The notes under the pieces are model-generated. The model had not been told where the DNA came from, did not search any database, and saw nothing but the letters and a program-made list of their open reading frames with translations. Positions 43,218-50,544 of a stretch of DNA of 64,000 nucleotides are shown here, piece by piece (the stretch's first letter is position 1; the number at the start of each line of letters is the position of its first letter). The stretch is from assembly GCF_001902295.1 (NCBI RefSeq), contig NZ_CP018335.1:3720001-3784000 (forward strand), written 5' to 3'. The translations under genes and the position numbers were made by a program. Source of the stretch: Clostridium kluyveri. GTDB taxonomy: Bacteria > Bacillota > Clostridia > Clostridiales > Clostridiaceae.

Positions 43218-43379
43218 TTATTTAGTATTTTTAATATTTTCTCTCCTATCAAATTCAGAGATTAAATATCCAAGCTCCTCATATGTCAGTTCTTCTGTCA
43301 CTGCATCTGCAAGAAGTTCTGCATATCTTTTTTTCAGTTCTTCTTTATTCTTTGGAATTGAGATAATAACTGAATACAT
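43218..43379 (-). CDS. Small protein (53 aa) beside the integrase, paralogue of 34675-34845
   Basis: ATG 43377-43379 to TAA 43218-43220; product MYSVIISIPKNKEELKKRYA..., sharing LLADAVTEEL, YEELGYLISEFDRR with the early protein at 34675-34845. It faces away from the integrase gene. The position next to a serine integrase is where directionality factors can lie, but no evidence beyond position supports that. Confidence 0.6.
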   Translation of the reverse strand: MYSVIISIPKNKEELKKRYAELLADAVTEELTYEELGYLISEFDRRENIKNTK

Positions 43380-43516
43380 TCAAACAACTCCTGTATTAAA
43401 GACATATCCATCTTATGTTATGTTAGACTTACTAATATTGTTACTTCACACTAAATAATTTTAAGTTTGTAAAAAATGATATAATAAAATAAATGCTACA
43501 AAGGGGGTTAAAAGTA

Positions 43517-45496
43517 ATGCTAAAGGTAGCTATATACAGCAGAAAATCAAAGTTTACCGGCAAGGGGGATTCTGTAGAAAATCAAATAGAAATGTGTAAA
43601 CAGTATATTATAAATCATTTAGAGGGAGATGTTGATTTTTTAATTTATGAAGATGAAGGCTTTAGTGGCAGCACAATAAACAGGCCTCAATTTAAAAAAC
43701 TAATTCAAGACATAAAACTTAAAAAAATAAATTATTTAGTATGTTACAGATTGGATCGTATCAGCAGAAATGTATCTGATTTTTCCTCTACTTTAGAATT
43801 ATTGCAAAATTACAATGTAAGTTTTATAAGTATAAAGGAGCAGTTTGACACTTCTACACCTATGGGAAAGGCTATGATATATATTGCCAGTGTCTTTGCA
43901 CAGTTAGAAAGAGAGACGATCGCAGAACGTGTAAAAGATAATATGCTTGAGTTAGCTAAGAATGGTAGATGGACCGGAGGGAAAATACCCTTAGGATTTA
44001 CTTCTAAAAGAAAAAAATACAGAGATAAATCTGGTTTAGAAAGAGAATTTTCTATTCTTGAAATAAATAAGGAAGAAATGGACTTTGTTAAATTTTTATA
44101 TGAAAAATATTTAGAAGTTGGTAGCCTCCATAAGTTAGAAGTATATATGACTGAAAATCAAATAAAATCAAAAAATAATATTTTATTTGAAAAATCTACT
44201 TTAAAAATCATCCTCCAGAATCCTATATATGTAAAAGCTAATGCGGCAGTAATTGGATATTTGGAATCGAATGGATGGAATATTTATGGTGAAGCAGATA
44301 ATATTCATTCTCTACTCACATATAATAAAACTAGACAAGTAATAAGAAATGGTAAGCGTACTAAATCCCTAAATCCCGAAAGTGAACGCTTTGCTTCTGT
44401 AAGCAATATAACGGGAGCACTGGAGCCTGAACTATGGTTAAAGGTTCAAAATCAATTTGATAGAAATAAAGATACTTTCCCTAGATTAGGTAAAACCCAT
44501 AATGCTTTATTAACTGGTAAATTAAAATGTGGCCGGTGTAAAGAATATATGTTAGTACAACATGGCAGAGTTTCTAAACTTACCGGAGAAAAACTCTTTT
44601 ATTATGTATGCTCATTAAAACGAAAATCACACAAGAAATTTTGTGATAATAAAAATGCTAAAGCTGCAGAGCTTGAAAGTTTAGTATTGTTAAGTTTAAA
44701 AAAGCTAGGCAATGAACAAAAACAATTTATGGACAGATTGAAAGAAAATTATAATTCTAAATTAAAAGATGATAGCAAAAGCGAAAAAATGTTACTAGAT
44801 AAAGCTTTAACCGAAAAGAAAAATCAAATCGACAATCTACTAAATATGCTTTCAAAAAGTAAGGATATAGAAGATGTAATGATTGATAAAATTAAATCTA
44901 TAAAAAATGAATGCATAGAAATCGAAAAGAGGCTAACTGTTCTTGATGATGAAAGTAAAAAGGATAAAGTAGAAAAAATCAACTTAGATCTAATAGAAAA
45001 TATATTATGTGATTGTGCAGTAATAGATGAGCTCCCACGTGTCAAACAAAAGCAAATTATTAATACATTGATAGATGTTATATACTGGTACGGAGACAAA
45101 AACAACAACGGAAAAGTATTTATAAAATTTATAGGCTCTGATAAAGATGATTTTGAAGAAATTGAATTGCCTGATATAGATTTTTCCAATACTATGTTGC
45201 AGTTTTGTTCACCTAGCACATGCAGTATGAACAAAACTGCAACATATAGAAATGTATTTAAAGATATTGAAAACTCTACCTCTACAGTATATTATACACT
45301 TCCTGAAAGAACAATTGCACAAAAAATTTATAAATTAAGAATGATCAAAGGATATACCCAACGTGAATTTGCTAAAGTTTGTTCTATAGGCTATTCTTCT
45401 TTATGTAAATATGAAATAGGGAAATCAAAACCTAAGCGTGTTAATTTGGAGAAGATATGCCAAACTTTTAATATGTCTATTGATTATTTTTTATAA
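43517..45496 (+). CDS. Large serine integrase with C-terminal XRE domain
   Basis: ATG at 43517, after GGGGG, is the likely start (659 aa). The resolvase domain has the catalytic Ser8 (VAIYSRKS), YRLDRISRNVSDF and AQLERETIAERV. The recombinase domain (about 165-265), a zinc ribbon (CGRCKEYML, YYVCSLKRK) and a coiled coil (400-480) follow. Residues 595-659 are an XRE HTH (YKLRMIKGYTQREFAKVC, YSSLCKYEIGKSKPK), not a normal part of these enzymes. An in-frame ATG at 45227 would give the XRE part alone (89 aa). It integrates prophage A. Confidence 0.92.
   Translation: MLKVAIYSRKSKFTGKGDSVENQIEMCKQYIINHLEGDVDFLIYEDEGFSGSTINRPQFKKLIQDIKLKKINYLVCYRLDRISRNVSDFSSTLELLQNYNVSFISIKEQFDTSTPMGKAMIYIASVFAQLERETIAERVKDNMLELAKNGRWTGGKIPLGFTSKRKKYRDKSGLEREFSILEINKEEMDFVKFLYEKYLEVGSLHKLEVYMTENQIKSKNNILFEKSTLKIILQNPIYVKANAAVIGYLESNGWNIYGEADNIHSLLTYNKTRQVIRNGKRTKSLNPESERFASVSNITGALEPELWLKVQNQFDRNKDTFPRLGKTHNALLTGKLKCGRCKEYMLVQHGRVSKLTGEKLFYYVCSLKRKSHKKFCDNKNAKAAELESLVLLSLKKLGNEQKQFMDRLKENYNSKLKDDSKSEKMLLDKALTEKKNQIDNLLNMLSKSKDIEDVMIDKIKSIKNECIEIEKRLTVLDDESKKDKVEKINLDLIENILCDCAVIDELPRVKQKQIINTLIDVIYWYGDKNNNGKVFIKFIGSDKDDFEEIELPDIDFSNTMLQFCSPSTCSMNKTATYRNVFKDIENSTSTVYYTLPERTIAQKIYKLRMIKGYTQREFAKVCSIGYSSLCKYEIGKSKPKRVNLEKICQTFNMSIDYFL
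45193..45246. repeat. Perfect 18-bp inverted repeat at the integrase-XRE join, candidate att site
   Basis: Arms 45193-45210 (TATGTTGCAGTTTTGTTC) and 45229-45246 are exact reverse complements, with an 18-base spacer ACCTAGCACATGCAGTAT. The 54-base dyad lies in the coding sequence exactly where integrase-like sequence ends and the XRE ORF begins. Size and symmetry resemble serine integrase attachment sites; the centre is CA at 45219-45220. Confidence 0.6.
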
Positions 45497-45512
45497 AGTG
45501 TAAAAGAAAGAA

Positions 45513-45532
45513 AGGGGTATTACTAAGCCCCT
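45513..45532 (+). terminator. Hairpin after the integrase
   Basis: AGGGG/CCCCT with a 10-base loop, followed by CTTC, lies 17 bases after the integrase stop. A modest terminator. Confidence 0.5.
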
Positions 45533-45618
45533 CTTCACCACATTGACCTTACTTTCCCCAGCAATTTCTCCCCTGTGTCTATTATCTGGTATAATGGAAT
45601 AAAAGGAGGCGTGGTTGC

Positions 45619-45813
45619 ATGGCAATGTCTAATAGAGAATTATTTGCTTTAATGTACAATAAAGTATTTGAAATTGCTAATAACTATAAGTCTGATTGTA
45701 TATATGATGAGAAAGTTAAGGAAGAAGTAGCAAGACAGTTCGGTAAGAAAAAACTGATTGGTTCTATCATACTTGGAAAAAGATTTGAGGGTTGTGGCTC
45801 TCTTTTGTTTTAA
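45619..45813 (+). CDS. Small protein, unknown
   Basis: The 64-aa product (MSNRELFALMYNKVFEIANN..., KLIGSIILGKRFEGCG) has its own TATAAT near 45589 and an AAAGGAGG site, so it is an independent gene right of the integrase. A helical N-terminus and a short Gly-rich end are all that can be seen. It may mark the junction between prophages. Confidence 0.55.
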   Translation: MAMSNRELFALMYNKVFEIANNYKSDCIYDEKVKEEVARQFGKKKLIGSIILGKRFEGCGSLLF

Positions 45814-45871
45814 ATATAGTAAGTTGGTTATAATGGTTAATGTCATAAGAATACTTTAAAGTCTTGCTCAT

Positions 45872-45933
45872 TATTGTTCTAATTGGTGAAAGCCCTGGGT
45901 TTGGTCCTGGGGCTTTCTACAATTAGAACATAA
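45872..45933. repeat. Long two-part stem-loop
   Basis: GTTCTAATTG (45876-45885) pairs with CAATTAGAAC (45920-45929); inside, GAAAGCCC (45888-45895) pairs with GGGCTTTC (45910-45917), giving an almost continuous stem of about 20 bp with a G/C-rich tip. Flanking TTAT/ATAA extends it. It lies between two unrelated small genes and could be a terminator, an RNA or a MITE-like remnant. Confidence 0.65.
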
Positions 45934-45948
45934 TGAAACCGTTAATTC

Positions 45949-46125
45949 TTAAGATAGCTTATTAAGTACTTCTGAATTTAATACATTTAATCTATTTTGA
46001 AGATTTCTTTTATATGCGTTAGAAACTGGAGGTAAAACAAACTTTAAAAATCTATAGACTAATAAATCCAATCTAGCAATTTTTATTTTAATTAATAGTC
46101 TAGTTGTTTCATATGAATTAAGCAT
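45949..46125 (-). CDS. Small basic protein (58 aa)
   Basis: ATG 46123-46125 after AGGAGGTG; TAA at 45949-45951. Product MLNSYETTRLLIKIKIARLD..., helical and basic, with a FLKFVLPPVSNAYK centre. It is 26 bases downstream of the 354-aa membrane protein gene and probably co-transcribed. Not recognised. Confidence 0.55.
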   Translation of the reverse strand: MLNSYETTRLLIKIKIARLDLLVYRFLKFVLPPVSNAYKRNLQNRLNVLNSEVLNKLS

Positions 46126-46151
46126 ACTTTCACCTCCTTAGACTTTAATAA

Positions 46152-47216
46152 TTATTTTTCATTAAATGATTTATCGTTATCTTGAATTTTGTATAAATTA
46201 CCAGTTAAGAAAAATTCATCTGGTAATTTGCTATTTTTTAACTCAGGTATACCTATCTTTTCTCCATTTAGAATTATTGAAGGATTGTTCTTAAATAGTT
46301 CACTATTTAATTTTTCTAAATCCTGTAGTTTATTCTGTAATTCAGGATCATTTAATTCTAACTTTAATTCAGCTGTTTCTTTTATTAATTTAATATATTC
46401 TCCTCGAACTTTTATATCTCCTTGTATTTTTTCTTGTCGTGCTTTCCAACTAAACTGTTCTTTGTATACTTCATAAGAAAACTTTATGACTCCACCAACA
46501 ATTGCCACCGCCGAAATATTCCCTATTAATGAGGCCAACACAGTTCCTGACTCAATCCTATTATATTTAAGCGGATATTCCTCATTTGAAATACCTGTAA
46601 TTAAACATATTATATTATACATATTTTCTATAATTTTTAATGATTCTAACGTAGCATTAAATTTATTATCTTCATTTAATAATCTTATAGAAAAGTTACT
46701 TGGTTCAGTACCTACATTAAGCGATTCCCTAATCGACTTTATATTATTTATTTCTATTATAATTTTATTATAATAATGAATCATAGAATCTATGGTATTT
46801 ATAATATTTGCATAATCTTGAGATGAATTAACATTAATACTTCTGAAATCATGAATCTTTAAATAATTTTCTTTCATATTATTTATAAATTTATCTATTT
46901 TTAATATGTTATACACATTATTACCATTTTCATTGATTTTTTCTAATGCGATCCACATATTCATAAAATCAATTTGCATTAATTTTTGTCTAAAATTTCT
47001 ATAATGACTATCTGTATTATTTTTCAAAGTTCTGATATTATTTATTTCAGGAGTTCCATTTCCAGATATATTAGATTTTAATATAACGTTCATTGATGAA
47101 TTATACCAATCTTGATGTGATTTTTTACACGTTTTTAATTTATTTATTATATCATTCATTTTTTGTATTTCTTTTTCCATATATTCCACATAGTCCGCAA
47201 TATCATTATAATTCAA
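46152..47216 (-). CDS. Unknown membrane-associated coiled-coil protein
   Basis: The 354-aa protein has two long helical sections (1-50, 110-220), a single membrane segment near residue 235-255 (VLASLIGNISAVAIVGG) and a C-terminal coiled coil (270-320). It is very Asn/Ile-rich. Its promoter region carries interleaved inverted repeats, and a small gene follows. No family is recognised. Accessory position between two prophages suggests a moron, possibly an exclusion or defence protein, but this is inference. Confidence 0.65.
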   Translation of the reverse strand: MNYNDIADYVEYMEKEIQKMNDIINKLKTCKKSHQDWYNSSMNVILKSNISGNGTPEINNIRTLKNNTDSHYRNFRQKLMQIDFMNMWIALEKINENGNNVYNILKIDKFINNMKENYLKIHDFRSINVNSSQDYANIINTIDSMIHYYNKIIIEINNIKSIRESLNVGTEPSNFSIRLLNEDNKFNATLESLKIIENMYNIICLITGISNEEYPLKYNRIESGTVLASLIGNISAVAIVGGVIKFSYEVYKEQFSWKARQEKIQGDIKVRGEYIKLIKETAELKLELNDPELQNKLQDLEKLNSELFKNNPSIILNGEKIGIPELKNSKLPDEFFLTGNLYKIQDNDKSFNEK

Positions 47217-47224
47217 TATAGTTC

Positions 47225-47288
47225 ACTCCTATTATAATATTGTATTCTTAATTTAAATGTCCTATAATAGGAGTATAAATAAGAATAC
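47225..47288 (-). promoter_or_regulatory. Interleaved inverted repeats at the promoter of the 354-aa gene
   Basis: ACTCCTATTATA (47225-47236) pairs with TATAATAGGAGT (47263-47274), and GTATTCTTA (about 47242-47250) pairs with TAAGAATAC (47280-47288), in A-B-A'-B' order. The minus-strand TATAAT lies in the first arm just before the gene. The set could be two nested operators or, as RNA, a pseudoknot. Confidence 0.6.
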
Positions 47289-47298
47289 ATTTTGTTTT

Positions 47299-47335
47299 AA
47301 GAAACCATTAAGATTGGTAGTCGTCATGGTTTCTT
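47299..47335. terminator. Bidirectional terminator-like hairpin
   Basis: AAGAAACCAT/ATGGTTTCTT, perfect 10-bp stem, 17-base loop, with T run on the plus strand and A/T-rich flank on the other. It separates the 354-aa gene promoter from the region to the right. Confidence 0.75.
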
Positions 47336-47387
47336 TTTTATTGTATAGCTTTTTACCAAAAAGGACAAGTCTTGACAATAAAAATAA

Positions 47388-47412
47388 GACCTGCCAGAAA
47401 ATCCAGCAGGCT
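47388..47412 (-). terminator. Hairpin with minus-strand T-rich tail
   Basis: CCTGC/GCAGG with flanking A/T pairs and an 11-base loop is followed on the minus strand by TCTTATTTTTATT. No minus-strand gene ends close by (the next to the right ends at 48885), so it may terminate read-through from the lysis genes. From 47413 to 47543 nothing else is visible. Confidence 0.5.
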
Positions 47413-47543
47413 TAAAATTATTAAAGTGTCTTTTAGCTCCAATAGGTACCTATAGTTGTAAAACACTACAAAGATAATTAAATAATAAAAAACAACGAAC
47501 AAATTAAATGTATTCCTACTCCCTTTAATCTTATTGAATAAAC

Positions 47544-47582
47544 GTAATTATATAGAGAAGAGTATTTTCTCTATATAATTAC
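47544..47582. repeat. Perfect 16-bp AT-rich inverted repeat
   Basis: GTAATTATATAGAGAA (47544-47559) and TTCTCTATATAATTAC (47567-47582) are exact reverse complements with a 7-base loop, 29 bases before the 47611 ATG. It may be an operator or cruciform at the promoter of that gene. Confidence 0.75.
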
Positions 47583-47610
47583 GAGATGAAAATGTGAGGA
47601 TGATCTAAGA

Positions 47611-47877
47611 ATGAACTTTGAAGAATTTATTAATAAGATTAAAAGAGCAAAACAACCCGAGGTAATAACTTTCAATAACAAACAGAAGATTATAATACAT
47701 AATTATGATATATTAAAGAATGATTTAAAATATATGGACAACTCTCAGTTATATAGGTATGAATTAGTTAGAAATGCTGGATTTAACCATAGTTTAGCTT
47801 TAGAATATGCACTACAAAAATACAGATTATTAGAAAGTTGTTTAAACGAGTCCAATCAAGCACCCTTTACATATTAG
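47611..47877 (+). CDS. Small protein, unknown
   Basis: The 88-aa product (MNFEEFINKIKRAKQPEVIT..., SLALEYALQKYRLLESC) is mostly helical and has a GAGGATG site upstream. It follows a perfect inverted repeat and precedes the lipoprotein cassette. No family is recognised; the RLLESCL end resembles small DNA-contact proteins only loosely. Confidence 0.6.
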   Translation: MNFEEFINKIKRAKQPEVITFNNKQKIIIHNYDILKNDLKYMDNSQLYRYELVRNAGFNHSLALEYALQKYRLLESCLNESNQAPFTY

Positions 47878-47890
47878 TCAAAAATATAGT

Positions 47891-47940
47891 GGCCTGTTAA
47901 GACCACTAATAGGGGTAATACTAGCAGCCTTGTCATGTAC
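47891..47940 (+). repeat. Left repeat flanking the YjgB-like lipoprotein gene
   Basis: A segment containing GGCCTGTTAAG and GGGGTAATACTAGCAGCC is matched in the same orientation at 48775-48815 and, over 33 bases at 28/33 identity, in inverted orientation at 48849-48881. The three copies bracket the lipoprotein gene. Confidence 0.65.
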
Positions 47941-48005
47941 TGAAAAGCAAATGTAATTTTTTGTTAATCTTATATAATCGTAGACTAAAAATATGAGTTT
48001 ACTAT

Positions 48006-48045
48006 ATAATAAAGGTAAGAACAAGAAAATTCTTAGCCTTATTAT
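48006..48045 (+). promoter_or_regulatory. Inverted repeat before the lipoprotein gene
   Basis: ATAATAAAGGTAAGAA (48006-48021) and TTCTTAGCCTTATTAT (48030-48045) pair over 14 of 16 positions, ending 7 bases before GAGGAGG. It may be an operator or an RNA hairpin that controls translation. Confidence 0.6.
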
Positions 48046-48062
48046 ATGAGGAGGATTACCAT

Positions 48063-48764
48063 ATGACTCCATTTAAGAAATGTATATCTACTAAGAGCAT
48101 AATTATATTTAGTATGTTGGTAACTTTAATGACAGGATGCTCTAGCACATCTAATTCAGCAAACAACTCTTCTAATAATGCTGAAAAAGTCATTGACAGT
48201 ACTAAACAAAATTCTAATACTGGAGATTCTAAATCTTCTACTAATAAACCATCTAATAGTTCTCACAATAATTCATCTAACGTAGAAGATTCTTCCGAAG
48301 TATTTTTACCAAACATCATGCAGTTAGCTAAGCAGGGAAAGGTTATCAACTGTGAATTCGCTGATAAGATAAATGTTATTGAAGATGTCGAGGAAAAATG
48401 GGGAGAACCTGATAAAACCGATTGGGTTCCTGCAGCTAAGGGAAATTATGCTACGTATTCAGAGCACAATATAGTTTTTGGATTTAATAAAGGCTCTCGA
48501 ATATTTGAAGTGAGATCCTTTGACAGTGGAATAAAGAAAATAACTTTATCTAAGGTAAAAGAGGTATTTGGAACTCCGGCATATGATGTTAAATCCAATG
48601 GTGAAGAAATAATTGGCTATGTAGCAACAAAAGAGTTTAAAATATTATTTGTATTTCCCCAGTCCGAAAGCAATAACAAAGATCCTTTACTAGATCATTA
48701 TTCAGTTCTTTATCCTCAAGGAACTGTTAACTCAATGGCAGATGATCCAGGAAGGCAATGGTAA
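48063..48764 (+). CDS. YjgB-like (DUF4309) lipoprotein
   Basis: The 233-aa protein has a signal peptide with lipobox (LMTGC, Cys about 27), a Ser/Asn-rich linker to about residue 78 and a DUF4309 domain (VINCEFADKINVIEDVEEKW, KVKEVFGTPAYDV). YjgB-like lipoproteins are surface proteins of Firmicutes without known function. The gene stands on the plus strand between degenerate repeats, beside phage lysis genes, so it looks like an inserted cargo cassette that alters the lysogen surface. Confidence 0.8.
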   Translation: MTPFKKCISTKSIIIFSMLVTLMTGCSSTSNSANNSSNNAEKVIDSTKQNSNTGDSKSSTNKPSNSSHNNSSNVEDSSEVFLPNIMQLAKQGKVINCEFADKINVIEDVEEKWGEPDKTDWVPAAKGNYATYSEHNIVFGFNKGSRIFEVRSFDSGIKKITLSKVKEVFGTPAYDVKSNGEEIIGYVATKEFKILFVFPQSESNNKDPLLDHYSVLYPQGTVNSMADDPGRQW

Positions 48765-48774
48765 ATCAGGAATA

Positions 48775-48881
48775 AGGACTGGTAAGTGGGTCTAACACCA
48801 GCAGTTGTGTTATGAATAACTACTATACTCATAAATTATCTTTATATGGTACATGATAAGGCTGCTGGTGTTACCACTAAT
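48775..48881. repeat. Right repeats flanking the lipoprotein cassette
   Basis: The segment at 48775-48815 repeats the left flank in direct orientation, and 48849-48881 repeats it inverted. Together they contain TAACACCAGCAG (48793-48804) and CTGCTGGTGTTA (48862-48873), a perfect 12-bp inverted pair that may also terminate the holin transcript. Confidence 0.6.
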
Positions 48882-48884
48882 AGA

Positions 48885-49319
48885 TTAATTCTGTGCTGCT
48901 TCAGGGATAGTATTTTCTGCTGCTTTATCCTCTGCAACTGCTGTATTTGTTACATTGGTAACTTGTATAGGTGTCAATATTTCTTGTCCTATTTTGATAG
49001 CACTATTGCATACCTCTTTATTTATGGCATCCAGTTCATTCTGTGTAAGTCCTGGTATTATTTCAAGCAGCCTTTTCTCCATTTCTGATCTTTTGGCATC
49101 TCCTGCCTTAACTAAATCTTTAAATTCATCTTCCAGCACATAGTACAACCCCTTAGCAACACTAAGAGCACGATTGTAATTGTCTGCTCCTTTTTTCGCT
49201 GCAAGAGCTTGTTTCTGTACCTCTATTGCATCTGCAACTTTCTTTAACACAAAAGTACCTATAATCCCAAACACCCCTATAATAAACTGTACTCCCATGC
49301 TTAATATCTGTTCTTTCAT
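48885..49319 (-). CDS. Phage holin, LLH family (prophage B)
   Basis: The 144-aa protein has one N-terminal membrane helix (VQFIIGVFGIIGTFVL), an Ala/Lys-rich stalk and the ALSVAKGLYYVLEDEF helix typical of LL-H holins (PF09682). It lies after the amidase, at the end of the lysis cassette, and would open the membrane for the endolysin. Confidence 0.9.
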   Translation of the reverse strand: MKEQILSMGVQFIIGVFGIIGTFVLKKVADAIEVQKQALAAKKGADNYNRALSVAKGLYYVLEDEFKDLVKAGDAKRSEMEKRLLEIIPGLTQNELDAINKEVCNSAIKIGQEILTPIQVTNVTNTAVAEDKAAENTIPEAAQN

Positions 49320-49368
49320 CTCTCATTCCTCCATAATTTATAATTTAAAAAGAGAGCCTTTCAGCTCC

Positions 49369-50190
49369 CTAATTATTCAAAAATATACTCCATGTCTCTG
49401 GCCTCAAAACCCCATCCGTTGACCTCTCCCAGTTCTTCTGGAGTTCAGTTACTGCTTGGAAAGTTGGTTCGTCATACAACATTTGAGTATAGGAATTTTC
49501 TTTTAGATAGCCATATTGTTCTAGTTTCTGTTGAAGCCATAAAACTACATTGGACTTGTGGCCTTTAACAATAATATCCTGTATTCCTTTCAATGCTGCC
49601 ATAGTAGCCGGACCTGCTATTCCATCTACAGCTAACCCTGCATTATAATCAATATTCAAGTTGTATTGAAGGGCTTTAATTTGCTCTATAAGTGTATTTG
49701 GTTTTACTGGTTCATTTGTACCACTTGCTAATCTTGCCTTAAAATCATTCCACTTAGCCCAGTTATTAGCACTCATATTATGTGGACAGTCTTTCCTGCT
49801 TGCATCATAATGTCTTACTACATTATTAATAGAAACACTATATTTACTCATTAAACTTCTTACAAGCTCCAGAGTATTATTTATGGTTGTATCGGAAATA
49901 TACCCACCAGAATTGCACATTTCAATACCTATGGAATTATGATTTCCTATGCCATATTTGTCGTGGCCATCCCCGCAGTGCCATGCTGCTTGATTTTCCT
50001 CCACAACCTGATATATGGAAGTATCATCCACAAAATAATGTGCAGAAGCCTGTCTATCCCCTCCATTGAAATAAGTAGCATTTGCCAGAGCTGTATCCTT
50101 ATAATTTCCTGTGTCATGCATAACTATAAACTTAATGTCATTCCCTGCTGAATGGTTGTAAGGTGATATTTTTCTTGTGATTGGTAACAT
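49369..50190 (-). CDS. N-acetylmuramoyl-L-alanine amidase endolysin (prophage B)
   Basis: The 273-aa protein has an Amidase_2 domain with zinc ligands in IVMHDTGN and VVRHYDASRKDCPHNM, plus SAHYFVDD and GIGNHNSIGIEMCN. The C-terminal half has peptidoglycan-binding-1-like repeats (YNAGLAVDGIAGPATMAALK, DEPTFQAVTELQKNW). It cuts the cell wall for phage release. It is preceded by XhlA and followed by the holin. Confidence 0.93.
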   Translation of the reverse strand: MLPITRKISPYNHSAGNDIKFIVMHDTGNYKDTALANATYFNGGDRQASAHYFVDDTSIYQVVEENQAAWHCGDGHDKYGIGNHNSIGIEMCNSGGYISDTTINNTLELVRSLMSKYSVSINNVVRHYDASRKDCPHNMSANNWAKWNDFKARLASGTNEPVKPNTLIEQIKALQYNLNIDYNAGLAVDGIAGPATMAALKGIQDIIVKGHKSNVVLWLQQKLEQYGYLKENSYTQMLYDEPTFQAVTELQKNWERSTDGVLRPETWSIFLNN

Positions 50191-50202
50191 ATTACCTGCC
50201 TC

Positions 50203-50457
50203 CTATTTTTTTAATAAAATTCCTATAACAAAAATAGAGACTGTGACAAATATGCCAAGTCCCCATTTAATTGTTGATATGAAATCATCCATCTTTTTTA
50301 TTAAATTCCTAATTTCCGTTCTATTCTCAGTCTCGTTTCGTTCAAGCTCATCCAATCTATCAGAGTGGTTATCTAACCTCTTATCATGCGTTCCTAGTTT
50401 TTCTTTTATTTGTTCATGCTTCTCTTCACACAATTTCCCATCATAGCATTCACTCAT
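50203..50457 (-). CDS. xhlA: XhlA-like holin accessory protein (prophage B)
   Basis: The 84-aa protein has a heptad-rich N-terminus (LGTHDKRLDNHSDRLDELE) and a C-terminal membrane helix (WGLGIFVTVSIFVIGILL), as in XhlA of PBSX. It works with the holin and amidase in lysis and comes directly before the amidase gene. Confidence 0.88.
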   Translation of the reverse strand: MSECYDGKLCEEKHEQIKEKLGTHDKRLDNHSDRLDELERNETENRTEIRNLIKKMDDFISTIKWGLGIFVTVSIFVIGILLKK

Positions 50458-50474
50458 ATAGCACCTCCTGTAAG

Positions 50475-50527
50475 TATTTTTAAATACTAAAAAAGAGCCC
50501 TGGATTTCTCCAAAACTCTATAGGCTC
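50475..50527 (-). terminator. Terminator after the RES gene, copy 1 of duplicated element
   Basis: On the minus strand GAGCC...GGCTC (arms 50523-50527 and 50495-50499) with T6 forms a terminator. Its plus-strand bases 50475-50499 (TATTTTTAAATACTAAAAAA + GAGCC) match 51691-51715 at 24 of 25 positions, so the RES cassette lies between two copies of one terminator. Confidence 0.75.
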
Positions 50528-50544
50528 AATAGAATCTGCTTAAT

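Noticed and set aside
47878..48072. Minus-strand ORF of 64 codons between the 47611 gene and the lipoprotein gene
   Set aside because: It has no RBS, and its VHDKAA segment is simply the translated flanking repeat also found at 48849-48881.
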